Source: Anaspis maculata
Taxonomy: Eukaryota > Arthropoda > Insecta > Coleoptera > Scraptiidae
Direction: 5' to 3'
Length of the DNA stretch: 64,000 nucleotides
Assembly: GCA_949128115.1 (NCBI GenBank)
Contig: OX421962.1
Location: 102,888,836-102,952,835, forward strand
Shown here: positions 35,190 to 47,275 of the stretch, in pieces
Numbering within the stretch: the first letter of the stretch is position 1
Layout: the number at the start of each line of letters is the position of its first letter
Translations under genes and position numbers: made by a program
The notes under the pieces: generated by a model
The model's database searches: none
What the model was told of the DNA's origin: nothing
What the model saw: only the letters and a program-made list of their open reading frames with translations

Positions 35190-37110
35190 CTGTGGGTGTT
35201 CAATCATTATTGTAGTACATAATAGCACGAGGGCATAGGTCTTGCCGTGTCCAGCTTCGTGAAGATATAAAGAGCTATGTCTTATCTTAACCGATTTCTC
35301 TGGGTCATCAAGGACCATGCATGAAAAACTATGATGGAATATTGGCATCTGCTGCAGGCAAATATGGTGGAAGCGCCACAATGAGCTTCATCTGGTAATA
35401 AGAAACTGGATGTAGCTCGTTTGTTTTCCAACGGTTTTAACATCTGATTCGTCATTCATTCATAGACAACAGAATTCTCTATTATTATTTCATATCTGAA
35501 TTTACAAACGTTATTCCGGAAAACTGTCAAAATTGTCTTTATAAAATATGCTAAATTTCGGCGTTTTTTGAAGGTTATCCGATATTTTTTAAACTTGACA
35601 GTATTATGGATCTTGAGGGGCCCTTTCCGAATTTCCACTTTTCCACTTGGCATCTTTGCCTTTTTGGCCGCCATATTTAAAAATGACTCTCAAAAACCAG
35701 TTTTTTGTCGAGTTTTTGTCAATATTTTGAATTCAACCGACCAAAGATTAAAACGTGTATATGCGGAAAAAAGCCCATTCCACTTTCTACAATTTGACAT
35801 ACCAGTCATTTACGTGCGTCGTGTCTATAATTATAGCATTTAGAGGATATCAGATACATTTGAATCTCATTATTATAATGGAATTTGTGATTATCATTCA
35901 GGATATTCACTTTTCCACTTCGCATCTCTGCTAGCTGTTCTGGCCATCATTGTGGCAATATGCCACCAAGAAAAACAAATTTTTGAAAAATGTTTGTTTG
36001 ATTTGTCATAAAATTTTAGAATTTATATCAGAATGGAGGTCCATCAAATTCTCTAAAATTTTACATCTGAACCACCTATGTGCGACTTACGGTTTTTGAG
36101 CTATAGGTACCTTTTCAAAGTCAATTTGCCCTTATACCTAGTTCACCCTGTAGTTGCATAACAATCATTACAATGAGTGATTTTCTGGATAGTTATGGTC
36201 CGTGGTTGACAACTGATCATTATTTATGCTTAATTTGACTGCCACGTTGAGCTGGGATCAACTTAACATGCTGATTGAAAGGCAAAAGTTGATGCTTCAG
36301 GGAGTTCTAAAAACCATAACCCAAAAACCGGAAGTAGCACATAGATAAGTAAGGTGTCAAATCGTAGAGAATTGAATGAGCTTCCATTCGCATTATATGC
36401 TCTCACCTCACATTGACTGAAATGAAGATATTGACAAATGACGGAAAACTGTTTTTTTTATTGTGCCATTTTTTCAATTTGGCGGCCAAAACCGCAAAGA
36501 TACGAAGTGGAAAAGCGGAAATTTGGAAGGGGAACCTCTAGATCTACACCTAATACTGCCAAGTTCCAAAAATACCGGATAACATTAAAAAAATACCGGG
36601 ATTTAGCATATCTTCTGAAGACAATTTTGACAGTTTCCCGAAATGACGTTTGTGAATTTAGATATGGAATAATAAGAGAATTCATTTGTCTACAAAATAA
36701 CAAAACAAACGAGGTACAGCCAGCCCATTTCTTACTACCAGATGGAGCCTATATTGGCGCCTCCACCATATTTGCTTGCATCAGCAGATGTCAATGTTCC
36801 ACCATAATTTTTCACGATCCTTGACGGTCTAGTAACTGGGTGTGGTAAAGCTTCATATATCTTCAAGAAGTTGCACACGGCCAAGCCTTTTTTGACCCTA
36901 TGTCCCCGGACTATGAAGTCTATGCAGTTTTTTAATGCTGGTTACAAAAATATACGAGACTTGTGATTTTTTCTCAAATAACTTCTCAACTTGGTTTCAT
37001 TCTCGGCTTCATCAAACCATACATATAACTTTTCTCTTATATCTTTTTTTTTTACCTTGAACGGTAAGACCGTTATGGGATAATTACTCTAGGATGAACC
37101 ACCTTGTTAG
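35190..37110. mobile_element. Imperfect foldback palindrome
   Basis: GGCATCTGCTGCAGGCAAAT at 35342 is mirrored near 36770-36790, and TTTTTGGCCGCCATATTT near 35660 is mirrored at 36478. CTTGCCGTGTCCAGCTTC near 35242 is mirrored near 36865. Arms are 70-85% alike and exceed 600 bp. The right end, near 37020-37110, carries CTTGAACGGTAAGACCG.TATGGGATAATTAC, the terminal sequence of the 24647 element, so this is an older relative. No clean left end was found. Confidence 0.7.
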
Positions 37111-38049
37111 CCTTATCAGGACAGTTGTTCAGGACAAGAGATTTTTCGTGGCTGTACTGAGCTGAGCGGAGCGATTTTTCTATCTGGACCAATCACGTCC
37201 ATTTATGATGTCGCGTTCCCCGACCGTCATTAGCACAAGCAAAAAAAAATCCCCTAAAATGCGAAAAGCATCCCTGATGATGAAGAAAAATTGTTTTGCT
37301 TTCCTAACGCGTTTTTTTTTCATCGAGTTGGCTAAAGAAAAATTAGAGAACATAAATATGAAATATAGAAAATTGCGGTAACAATATTCGCAAAGCACGA
37401 GAAAAATTATCAAGGATTATTACGTTTTTGATTTTTCAAAATACTTACTGAAAGCGGAATAGTTTAGTTGAAGGGAGGTCCTATCTCGCGTGAACACCTT
37501 GTAGGTAGGTATTACAAAAAATTTCGGAAATACACGTGACGTAGGTAGTAAATATAGTACGTACACGTCTTTAAAAATTCCAGCACCTACTAAACTAAAA
37601 TTTCCGTTACGTCTCTGTTCATTGATTTTTTTGCCGACCATTGATAAAACCACATCCTTATCAATTTCTTGCATTATCAGAGCCATTCAATTGCCACCAC
37701 AAGCTACGCCAAAAACTTGCGATTTATTTATAGAACTATTTGAATGTCAAGTCCGGGAACTTCGCTTTCTCGACCCATTTATTTGTTTATCTATTTATTT
37801 ATTTATTGAGCTCTGAGAGGGGAAGGAAAAAAAGTTAAACCAGACTTCAATGAGTAATTCATTCATTCAACTTCAACACCTGTCCCTTCTGTACGTACCT
37901 ACCTTCCTCTACCTCTTTGAAAACCGAGTTCCCCAAGCCACACACAACCCTTTGCATCAAACGACGCATGCCACTACTCGCTCTTGGTTGGGCATGGGAT
38001 AGTAGTAAACCAGCAAGTAACAACACCGTTTTAGTTAGTAGTCTTGTAG
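37111..38049. other. No gene seen
   Basis: Short open frames only. A (TTTA)n-like run lies near 37775-37807. Toward 37900 the sequence becomes less AT-rich and less repetitive, ahead of the candidate exon that follows. Confidence 0.4.
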
Positions 38050-38375
38050 CCTTTCACATGTACAAGTGGTTCCGTCATCGACCACGCCGCTACTACTACG
38101 GAACACACGTGCTGTAACATTTTGCCGACACGTGCTTTTCGTTTGTCGCTCATTTCTTATTCGTTCCAGAAAAAAAAACGAGACAAAAACTTTTCTATTT
38201 TTCTTGCGTGCACAGTTCTCAGAGTGTGTCGAAAATGCGTGTTGCTGAGAAAATTTCGGGTAAAGCCAGCCGTAACATTTTTTCTTGAGTGAAATTTCCG
38301 TGTCGTATATTGTTATCGTCGTGAAGTGGTGTGCTTTTTTCTTCAACAAACAGGAGGAATAACCTTAATAATTAT
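38050..38375 (+). promoter_or_regulatory. Candidate promoter and non-coding first exon of NKCC
   Basis: This stretch is not visibly repetitive, contains CpGs (CATCGACCACGCCGCTACTA) and E-box-like CACGTG near 38105, and ends in a good donor AATTAT|GTGAGT at 38375/38376. The first NKCC coding exon begins seven bases after an acceptor, so an upstream untranslated exon is required. This is the best candidate I found on the + strand, implying a first intron of about 10.9 kb. A short upstream frame (ATG at 38234) would be present. The link is inference only. Confidence 0.35.
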
Positions 38376-39635
38376 GTGAGTTTTTCCTCTATTACTGATA
38401 ATTGTTCTCAAATTTCATTTTTAATGCGTGCCCAATCTAGAAAAGATTCCGGTATGGAACAGTGGCAAAATTTAATGAGAGGTACTTACCTATAGGTACA
38501 AGCAAAATTATTTTGTCGTGCCTGAAGTTCAGGCAAAATATTTTTGTCGTGCCTCAAGTTGTCTGTGAGCTCTGTGGAGTCTACAGGAAAATATAAATTT
38601 GGGAAATTGCAGGCCGCTTGACGTTCTCTCGAGTTCTCTCGGTGATAGTTGGTATTATAAGGTATAATCGAGGGTATAATAATCAAGTGTAGAAAAAAAA
38701 CAAATCAAAGACATCGGAAAAGTGACCACATGGAAGGATGAGTAAAAAGTTTCCATGGAAACGGCTTGCCTAGCAACGTAACGCTACGATAACTTGGGGG
38801 AAATCCGCACCCCTCAAGTTCAAGATCAAGCCGGCCGTTTTTCATGAGGGGTGGTCTTTTTATTGATTTGGAACGTTTTCTTTAAATTTAAATGTCACAG
38901 TCTTATTACACAGCCTCTTATTTTATCAATCAAAGATAAATAAGGTAAAAGTACAATAAGGCGTGTGTACAGGGTGCCGCAAGTCAGTAGAAAATGAGAT
39001 CAGGACAAGACAATAGAGAAACGTTGAACCGCTTACTGATCACCGATTATAAGTAAAGGGTCTTTCAATAAGAGTAAAGAACTTCAAATTGAAATTGAAC
39101 AAATTGTGTCGGGGTAAACGATATCTAATTTACTCTATGTGAAAGAACAGTTTTCAACATTATGTGAGGAAAATAACATCTAGTAAATGGCCTCCTCGAC
39201 TTTGTCTACCGGCGGGCAGACGGAAAGTCCAATTTGTGATAACAACTGTCTGGCAGATATCGGGCTCTATTTCAGTAATAACACGCACAATATTGCCCTT
39301 CAGGGCTTCAATGGTTCTAGGCTTGTTCTTGTATACCAGGGACTTCACATACCCCGACAGAAAAAAGTCCAGGGGCGTATCATCGCAAGATCACGCTGGC
39401 CAATTGAAATCGCCGTTATTTGGACCATGAATTTTACGCAGGGTACGAAAAATGTTCGGCGTATGGAGAGTTGATTTCGGTAATAAATTTCAATAACGTC
39501 GACTCGTTGTGGCACTGTGTATCTTTGCATGATAATGTGTTGAGTATTTATGTTGAAAAATGACAGTAAAATCATAAGGCAGTTTTCAAACTAACAAGAA
39601 TAATTCAAATTTGTTTCGCCAAAATTTACCGCTAT
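38376..39635. other. No gene seen
   Basis: Probably intronic if the exon at 38050 belongs to NKCC. AATATTTTTGTCGTGCC-type text repeats near 38505 and 38535. An overlapping pair of open frames near 39164-39474 has no recognisable family features. Confidence 0.4.
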
Positions 39636-39679
39636 CTACGAAGGCGCAGAGCGGACATGGAAGATATTTATTTGTAATT

Positions 39680-40210
39680 GCGACTTTTTTCTGTCAATAG
39701 CCACTTCATTCTGGCAATTGCGATTTTTTTTCTAGCAATTGCGATTTTTTTTTGTCAATAGACACTCTATTCTGGCAATTGCGACTTTTTTCTGTCAATT
39801 GACACTTTTTTCTGTCAATTGCCACTTTATTCTGGCAACTGCGACTTTTTTTCTGTCAATTGCCACTTTATTCTGGCAATTGTGACTTTTTTTCTGTCAA
39901 TTGCCACTCTATTCTGGCAATTGCGACTTTTTTCTGTGAATTGGCAATCTATTCTGACAATTGCGACTTTTTTCTGTCAATTGCCACTTTATTCTGGCAA
40001 TTGCGACTTTTTTCTGTTAGTTGACACTTTTTTCTGTCAATTGCCACTTTATTCTGGCAGTTGAAGACTTTTTCCTGTCAATTGGCACTTCATTCTGGCA
40101 ATTGCCACTTTTTCTGTCAATTGACACTTTTTTCTGGCAATTGCGACTTTACTCTGGCAATTGCAATTTTTTTCAGTCAATTGGCACTTTTTTCCTGTCA
40201 ATTGTGACTT
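39680..40210 (+). repeat. Array of 20-bp units (left arm)
   Basis: About 26 units alternate between CTTTTTTCTGTCAATTGCCA and CTTTATTCTGGCAATTGCGA. Each contains CAATTG. Open frames through it are products of the repeat. Confidence 0.92.
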
Positions 40211-40886
40211 TAGCACATTTCGATAGAAAATGATGTTTATATGGCCGGTTTGTACGTCTGTCTGTCCGCGTGTAAGAGTTGAGAAGTTGTACTCCTTCTC
40301 GGGAAATGAAGCTAGAGCCCTAAAACTTTTTCCGATCAATAGCTAAGGCCCTTAAGGGTGGCCTATGGACGAACTGTATTTCATGGTGGCGCTGCGATCT
40401 TGGTAGCCATATTGAAATTTCTCATCAGTGGAACGGAACCTCGAACGGAACTTACTCTGATCTCGTATGAACATTCCTACTTTCAAGCTCAGTTTCATGA
40501 TTACGCGCCATCTTGACCGCCACATCGAAATTTCTTATTATTTGAACGATTGTCGTGAAACGTGAAACGTAGGTACTCTTGTCTCGTATGAATCCGCTTG
40601 AGATTCATTAGCTCTGAATCCGCTCTAGCGGATCATAAAACTCAGCTTAAAAATAAGAGTGATCATACGAAGCAAGGGCTCGAGCAAGGGTAAGTTCCAA
40701 GTTTCAGGAAAATCGTACCACTAATAAGAAATTTGAATATGGTTACCAAAATGGCAGCGCCACCATGAAATCCAGTGTGCCCATTGGCCACCCCTGAGGA
40801 TCTAAATTCTAAGCTTTTCATCGGGAAATGTTCCAAGGCTCCATCTTCATTTCCCCGATAAGGAGTACAACTTCCTAATTTCTACA

Positions 40887-41000
40887 GTCGCAATTGACAG
40901 AAAAAAGTGTCAATTGACAGAAAAAAGTGTCAATCGACAGAAAAAAGTGTCAATCGACAGAAAAAAGTGTCAATTGACAGAAAAAAGTGTCAATAGGACT
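40887..41000 (-). repeat. Inverted array of the 20-bp unit (middle)
   Basis: Five to six copies of GTGTCAATTGACAGAAAAAA, the reverse complement of the left-arm unit, more uniform than the left array, indicating recent expansion. Confidence 0.92.
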
Positions 41001-42039
41001 GTGTATTTTACCTGTTATCCGGGCCCATGCGCGTACTATTTAGGCGCTTGATATGAAACTTCCAGACAAATAGCGTCTGTTAACACGTAACATGATTGGA
41101 AAACCTATCAATAATCGTTTGTGTAAGAGAAATTTTCAAATATTGATGCTCACTGTTTGTGAGTTGTGAGTCTGATGTTATTTTAATCTTTTAAAAATTG
41201 AAAACAATCATTTTGAAGGTGGAATAGGAAGGTACGCTTCCGGTTCTTACAAGAAAAAATGGAAATAAACACTGCCTCATAACAAGTGTAGAACCGAGAG
41301 TCGATACGATGAAGAAAAAGGTTTCATTTTATTCAGTTTCCGCGAACACGTGGAGTGGAAGTTTTGATCAGGGCCCCCTCTGACTCTCCTCTAACTGAAA
41401 GCCTCTGGGGCCAAAGGTAGGCGAGCCGCAAGAGCCACTCTCACACGGTACGTTTTAGGCAATCTTTGCTACATCAATGTACTGCGGATTGCATAAAACT
41501 TTCCGGCCCAGAAGCCAGGCAGGAGAACGGCAGAAGCCTTGTTCGGGGTTGCCAAGTGAACAAGAAATATAAATTTCAATTATTTCGATATAGCAATTTT
41601 CAAATTTTGAATTTTCATGCAGTATGGTGTCAGATTTCTAAACTATAAATGCGCAAGGAAACATCTTGCAAAATAAATTGATTTTATAGTGACTATTTCA
41701 GGTGACAGTAATTGCAATATAAATTATTATTGGTAACGGCAGCCATGCCAAATCTGACAACATCGCGATCAACAGACTGTGGATCATTTGCGAAGTAAGC
41801 AACGAACTTCCAATATTTCCATTATTTTGTAAGAAAGAACTTTACAAAATAGAAATTTGGCTTGCGACTGGTTCTCCTTCACATTTCTAGTAACTTTTTT
41901 GTATCTATCTGGAGGCTTATTCATGAAATAGCCTGGTGTTCCATAGAAAAATCGATATTTGTCTGGATGTTTCAAATTTGGCACTAAATAGCGACAGTTG
42001 CGTCCATGTTGCATCTGCGCCGTCGGGTTAGGAGAACGC

Positions 42040-42205
42040 ACTATTGACAGAAAAAAGTGGCAATTGCCAGAATAAAGTCGCAATTGCCAGAAAATAGTGT
42101 CAATTGACAGGAAAAAGTGGCAATTGCCAGAATAAAGTGTCAATTGACAGAAAAAAGTCGCAATTGCCAGAATAAAGTGGGAATTGACAGAAAAAAGTCG
42201 CTATA
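42040..42205 (-). repeat. Inverted array of the 20-bp unit (right arm)
   Basis: About eight units such as GTGGCAATTGCCAGAATAAA and GTGTCAATTGACAGAAAAAA precede the right inverted end. Confidence 0.92.
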
Positions 42206-42244
42206 CAAATAAATATCTTCCATGTCCGCTCTGCGCCTTTGTAG

Positions 42245-45200
42245 CTATCATTAGATAAAACCATCATTTTTTACTAAACAACACGTCACAAGTTGCGCCG
42301 CTATTTTAGCCATTGAAGCTTTAGCTAATGCAACAATCCAAACATGAGTGAATGACAAGGTTCCAAGTTTTTTCATACTTGAAACTGAACTGAAAAATAA
42401 TAAAATATGAATAACACAATTTTAGATGAAGTAGGAAGTGTGAGATCTATGGTAAAAATTCAATTTATTACAGTTTTTCATGTAATGACAAGTCGAACAA
42501 ACGAGAAAGTGAAACAATTCAAAATTCAGCAGTTTTTTGCCTTTGAGAAAGAAACTTGATTCGAAATTCCGTGTTCCGTGAATGATTCGGGGCTGTAAAT
42601 GATTGTGAATCATTTGATCGTTATTTACGATCAAATGATTGGACAAGAGCGTATGCATAAGAAAACTTCAGTGGCAGTGGTAATTGTGGCGGAAAAGCTA
42701 GAAAAGGTCGATTTCGCAGATGATCAATTCCATTAATGTCTAGATAATCAAGTAGCGTGCGGTTTTCGAAAATACCACACTTGTGTGATATTTGGTACTT
42801 CCGAAGAGTGAAGAACATGTAGGAAACGTCGCTTTCATAAGTGGTCGTAGAAAAAATTCATACAAATTTGTGTAATGTGCCCCTTTATACCTTGATATGC
42901 CTAAGCACGTGCTTAGTTTGCTTGTGAGCTCGTTCCTCGATACCTGTACAGAACCTGTCAAAACTTGGGTCAAAATATTTGCGATGAAACAGCCAGACAG
43001 CCGGAAATACCGGACACCGGTACCGATTGTATCTCCTTTGAAAGTAATTTTTGTACCTAACTACCTAGATATTCGAAAATAAAAAAATGTGTCGCTTCCG
43101 AAATGCTCTCTGCACGGTTAATTTTAATAATGAAAGTTCCTTGCCCCCAAACGAATTCAGGTGTTGTGTGGTGGAACTGCTGTAGGTAGGTAGGTAGGTA
43201 CCTACGCCACGTAAAGTTAGGCATGCAGATGATTGCACGGCGTTTCGTTGCTCATTGATATGGGACATAGGTACCTACCTAACGGGAAAAAAGGGGGAAA
43301 TGGGCATAAGAATTTTAGGCAGGGCATTGCAAGGGCTAGAGCACTCAAGAATACTTCAAACTGGAAATGCAACTGTTGCTTGCATCTTACTGCATAATAT
43401 TCCTACTACAAGTTTAATTTTAGTTTTTCACGCATCTTCGTAGCAAATCCGCTATTGTCTGTCCGTCTGTCCGCCCGTCCTTTTATCTTGTAGTTGAATT
43501 TCTAAACGAAAAGTCGTAGCGCTATCGGGTTTTTTACCAATGATAGCTAATTTTCTGCTGATGGGAAAAGGCACAAAAAAATTGGTAATGCCGCGTGATT
43601 AAAAAAAGTGAAATATTTGAAAAGTGGGTATTTAACGCTGGGGTGTAAACTTCGTCATCAAGAAAATTTGTGAACCGTTCCGTTACAGATACATGCATAA
43701 ACGCAGCGGATGTAATGTGTAGTGGAGAAAGATATGAACCGATTTCAGTTTAAAAGTCATTTTCATTTCTTTATTGCTATCAAAGATACAATTTTTTTCG
43801 GGTAATTTTCAACGAGTTCGTATTTAAAACTGCAGTGTAAACCGAGGTGTAAACTTTACAATCGAGGTAGCTGCCGATTCATGCATACATCCCTGCGAAT
43901 GAAAGGTCCAGGCGGAAATATTAGGGAAATTTTAATAGAAGAATTATTTCGATTGATTTATCCCCAAGGAAGGTATCATTGTTGTGCGGTGGATCTATAT
44001 GGACAAGAAGCATTCTAGAAGAATGCATTTTTTTTTTTAACTGAATATTCCAGAAGAGCATTAAAAAAATGCATTATTTTTTAGCTGAATATTCCAGAAG
44101 TCTTCTCATGTCAATAATCATGTATGCTTCAATTTTGATGAAATTCAAAAATTGAGGTACCTATAGGTACCCGAATTGTAGGTGTATGAAAATTGATGAT
44201 TTCATGTGGTATACTTTTGGGACTCCCGAAAATGCACTCACGATACCCATGCTCACTTTGTTACTTGTTAAAATACACAGACAGACAGAGTAGGCAGCAG
44301 GTAACTATGTAGGTTTTGTAGGTACCTAATACCTATACAATGTAGGTACCTATACATATAGGTGAGGTATCTATGCAAAATTTGTTAATAGACAGGAACA
44401 AATTGTAGCGATCGCAATAATGACCTTGACTCGAACTTGCATTAATTTATTTTCCTTGAAAGCAAGCCTGCAAAGTGTGTATTTTCGGATTAGATAATGT
44501 GATAGTAAAAATAAAATAGTAATAAATCCGCGCACTATACATGCATGTCTTATCGGCATTTAATGCAATCTAAGCTCTAGGATTTTTTTTCACCTGAATG
44601 GAATTTCCGATTTGTGCAGGTAGGTAGGTACCTATACTCTCCTCCTCCAGGTATACTCACCTATAGTTACGAAATACCCAGTACTTGATGCTTGACTAAA
44701 CTTCTCGGTAAAATATTCCAGGAAAAGATTTCGTTGCAAAAATGAATTAGTCAACGATATTTGGAATTTTCGTGTCACGAACATTTTCAGCTAAGTTTCC
44801 TAGAACACTCCAATACTCACAAAACCAATTGCCGTCTGTTCGTCTGAGCTTCGAACTCTTCCTATCCTAGAGGATATGAGTCTTGGCACCGGCAGATTTT
44901 TTTGTGAATGCATGACCATGACTTCCATGCGGAGAGCAGGGGATTTTCAGTGGCAGAGTTTATGACGGTCGATTATAAATTGGCAATCACCGAAGGCCAA
45001 AAAAATCCGTCTCTTGAATCAGGACATAGGACATTAACATAACAGTCGCCGACTAGCATTTTGTACTTTGGATAGGTCTATTGACAAGCAGCCTTCATTA
45101 ATCATTCCCCTTGTCCCTTAGATATGTCAATTGACAATCATCGAAGGCTACCCAAAGTACCTAATCCGTTCCGTCCCCTTAGATAAGTCTAACTATTTGA

Positions 45201-45654
45201 GGCAAAGTGAATCATTCCGTTCCTTTAATAAGTTTAGTGACTGTCACCGTTAAAGCGTTAAGTATTCTGTTGAAAAGGCTGTTTGAGTGTTTGTCGCCGA
45301 AGCATTTCGTTCCTCGAACAAGCCCACTCCGCTCACTAATAAAGTGCGTCGAGATAAATGAGCTCTGGCACAGACTACGCTCTGGTTTCCCACTTCGCCG
45401 AGGTGACAAGACTTTCAAAGTCTCCAAATTCCCGAAAATTATTGACGAGTCCGTTTTTCAACGACATTCAGATTTTTGCAGTTGGTTTTACCTATATAAT
45501 GTGTCCTTATATAACTTGTGTCGTTCTGACGCCCATGAGAAATGATCATGTTTCCATGGTTCTTCCAGGCTGAAAATGGTAGAAATCTATGACTATAGAA
45601 ACTAAGAAACTACTTTGCTGGGGCCTTTCTGAATTCGTAAGCTTGTAACTATAC
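42245..45654. other. No gene seen; short perfect hairpin at 42608
   Basis: A perfect 14-bp stem with a 5-base loop is at 42608-42640 (AATCATTTGATCGT and its counterpart). TAGGTACCTA clusters lie at 43185-43280 and 44270-44370. A local duplication with GAATATTCCAGAAG lies at 44040-44100. No exon recognised; probably part of a long intron or intergenic. Confidence 0.4.
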
Positions 45655-45860
45655 CCCATACACTTTCTATTTTCAGTAGAACGACTTTTTGGAGCAAAAA
45701 TAAAGTGACAAGCTGGGGGGCTACGACTACGGCTGATGACACCAGCAAAGTTTTGGTGCGAAACTATCAGCGGCCATCGGCCGTATTCTCCCAGCGCTCC
45801 AGCTTGTCACTTTATTTTTGCTCCAAAAAGTCATTCTACTGAAAATAGAAAGTGTATGGG
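45655..45860. mobile_element. 206-bp MITE with about 60-bp inverted ends
   Basis: It starts CCCATACACTTTCTATTTTC and ends GAAAATAGAAAGTGTATGGG, with CTTTTTGGAGCAAAAATAAA and GTGACAAGCTGG inverted in both arms. A shortened relative is at 29402. Confidence 0.9.
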
Positions 45861-46380
45861 ATATATAGGTTTGTATCATGGAAAAATTATGGAATAATAT
45901 GGTCGTGTCTCTCAAGCTGGAGTTGAAAACATTCTAAGCTGCACACACCTTTTGATATTGCACGGATCCCAGCTATCTGCTCAAACCCCTGAATTCCTAG
46001 GCAACCCACCAACTTGAATTCAATTCAATTTATTTGAATGCAACTCTACAGATTTTGGAATAACCGCATGGTAGGTGATTATCTAGTATTCATCAGAACG
46101 CTGTCCTTGTGTTGTATTTTCTTCTTCTTTGATAAAGCTTCTGAGAGTATTACTGCCTCGCCAACAGGGTGTTGGTATTATTATCAATATGTTGATGATG
46201 GTTTGTGGTGACATTCCAAATTTCGCGGGAAATGTGGGTGGTCCCTTGGGCGGTCCTTCTGCAGTGACAAAAGTGATATTTTTGTCTATAAAATCTTGAC
46301 AGATTTATCGTACAGTAAACTGTGATGCTGTCTTAGCTCTATTGATAAGTCCATGTTTACCGTCATAATTTTTCTCAAAT
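45861..46380. other. No gene seen
   Basis: AT-rich text without recognisable exons or clear repeats. Confidence 0.4.
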
Positions 46381-46798
46381 TGAACACCCTGTATCTTAAT
46401 ATGGGAATCGATTCCGCTTTTAATCCTGATCATAAATATATATCTTATTCAACAAAATACATATGAAAAAATTTGCTGAAGTTCCGAGTAACTAAAGTCC
46501 GAAAAAATGTTATAAAGTTTCAAAAAATATCGAAAAATATTTGTTTCCAAGTTTGTAAAGTTGAGTTGAGTAAGATGAAATTTAAAACCATAATCAGATC
46601 CATTTTACCATAATAATGAAAAATTCACCAAGTTTCTTTTGAAAAAAAATCATTTTTCGATATTTTCAAAAATTTTATCGATTGTGTTTCAAATGTGTGT
46701 AGTCGAGTGTTTCGTTGGCAAACCTATAAAGTGTGAAGAATACTTATACTCAGGATGAAAAACCGAATCGATTCCCATATTAAAATACAGGGTGTTCA
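46381..46798. repeat. Palindromic element with TGAACACCCTGTAT ends
   Basis: It starts TGAACACCCTGTATCTTAAT and ends ATTAAAATACAGGGTGTTCA. GGGAATCGATTCC is mirrored in both arms, as is text near 46550/46640. A diverged partial relative is near 3955-4290. Confidence 0.8.
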
Positions 46799-47275
46799 AT
46801 ATGACAACAATTTTAAATTTGAGCCCAGCTTCTAGACACTATATAAAAAGATGAAAGTGACTTGGCGTACGAGTGCGAACTAAGTAATTTTTGTTTGTTA
46901 ATCCTTAATTCTCTGTCGTTCCTTACAATCTAAAATTCTTGACCCGGTGCGTGGGGGCTCCTCTCACATGCTATGCGTCTTTTGATCAAGGCCATGTTTA
47001 TTTCTTGACTTCCCTTTTTTTACCTTCTTTGGGCCATGGCTCTCTTTACCAGTTTTTAGAGGGAATTTGATATGGCTTGACTTTGTGGGACTGTAACTAT
47101 TTGCAACCGTGAATTGCCCTTGAATTCTTAGAACTAGAGCATATATACATATAATAGAACTATAGAATAGAATAAGACTGAAATGTTGGTATGCAAGGGA
47201 CGTAAGAATATGGTCAACATAAGAAGACAGCTTGGAAACAAAGAGTTAGAAGAAGTCGCGAATTTCTGCTGTATA
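46799..47275. other. No gene seen
   Basis: No exon, array or inverted repeat was recognised here. Confidence 0.4.

Larger units (their letters stand above)
39636..42244. mobile_element. Foldback-like element with 20-bp tandem-repeat arms
   Basis: Inverted ends run CTACGAAGGCGCAGAGCGGA at the left and the counterpart TCCGCTCTGCGCCTTTGTAG at the right, extending about 40 bp through GGAAGATATTTATTTGTA. CTAT stands outside both ends (39632-39635, 42245-42248), a possible short target duplication. Inside the left end is an array of 20-bp units (39680-40210). Inverted arrays lie at 40887-41000 and 42040-42200. A further palindrome (GAAGTTGTACTCCTTCTCGG near 40281 and its counterpart near 40860) lies inside. 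The layout resembles FB/Galileo foldback elements of Drosophila, by structure only. Confidence 0.8.

Noticed and set aside
39819..40233. Hydrophobic repeat protein (SILTIATFFCQLPLYSGN-like)
   Set aside because: It is a product of the 20-bp CAATTG array.
43185..43280. Telomere-type TTAGG repeats
   Set aside because: The GGTA/TACC runs are short microsatellites and scattered palindromic TAGGTACCTA motifs, not TTAGG arrays.
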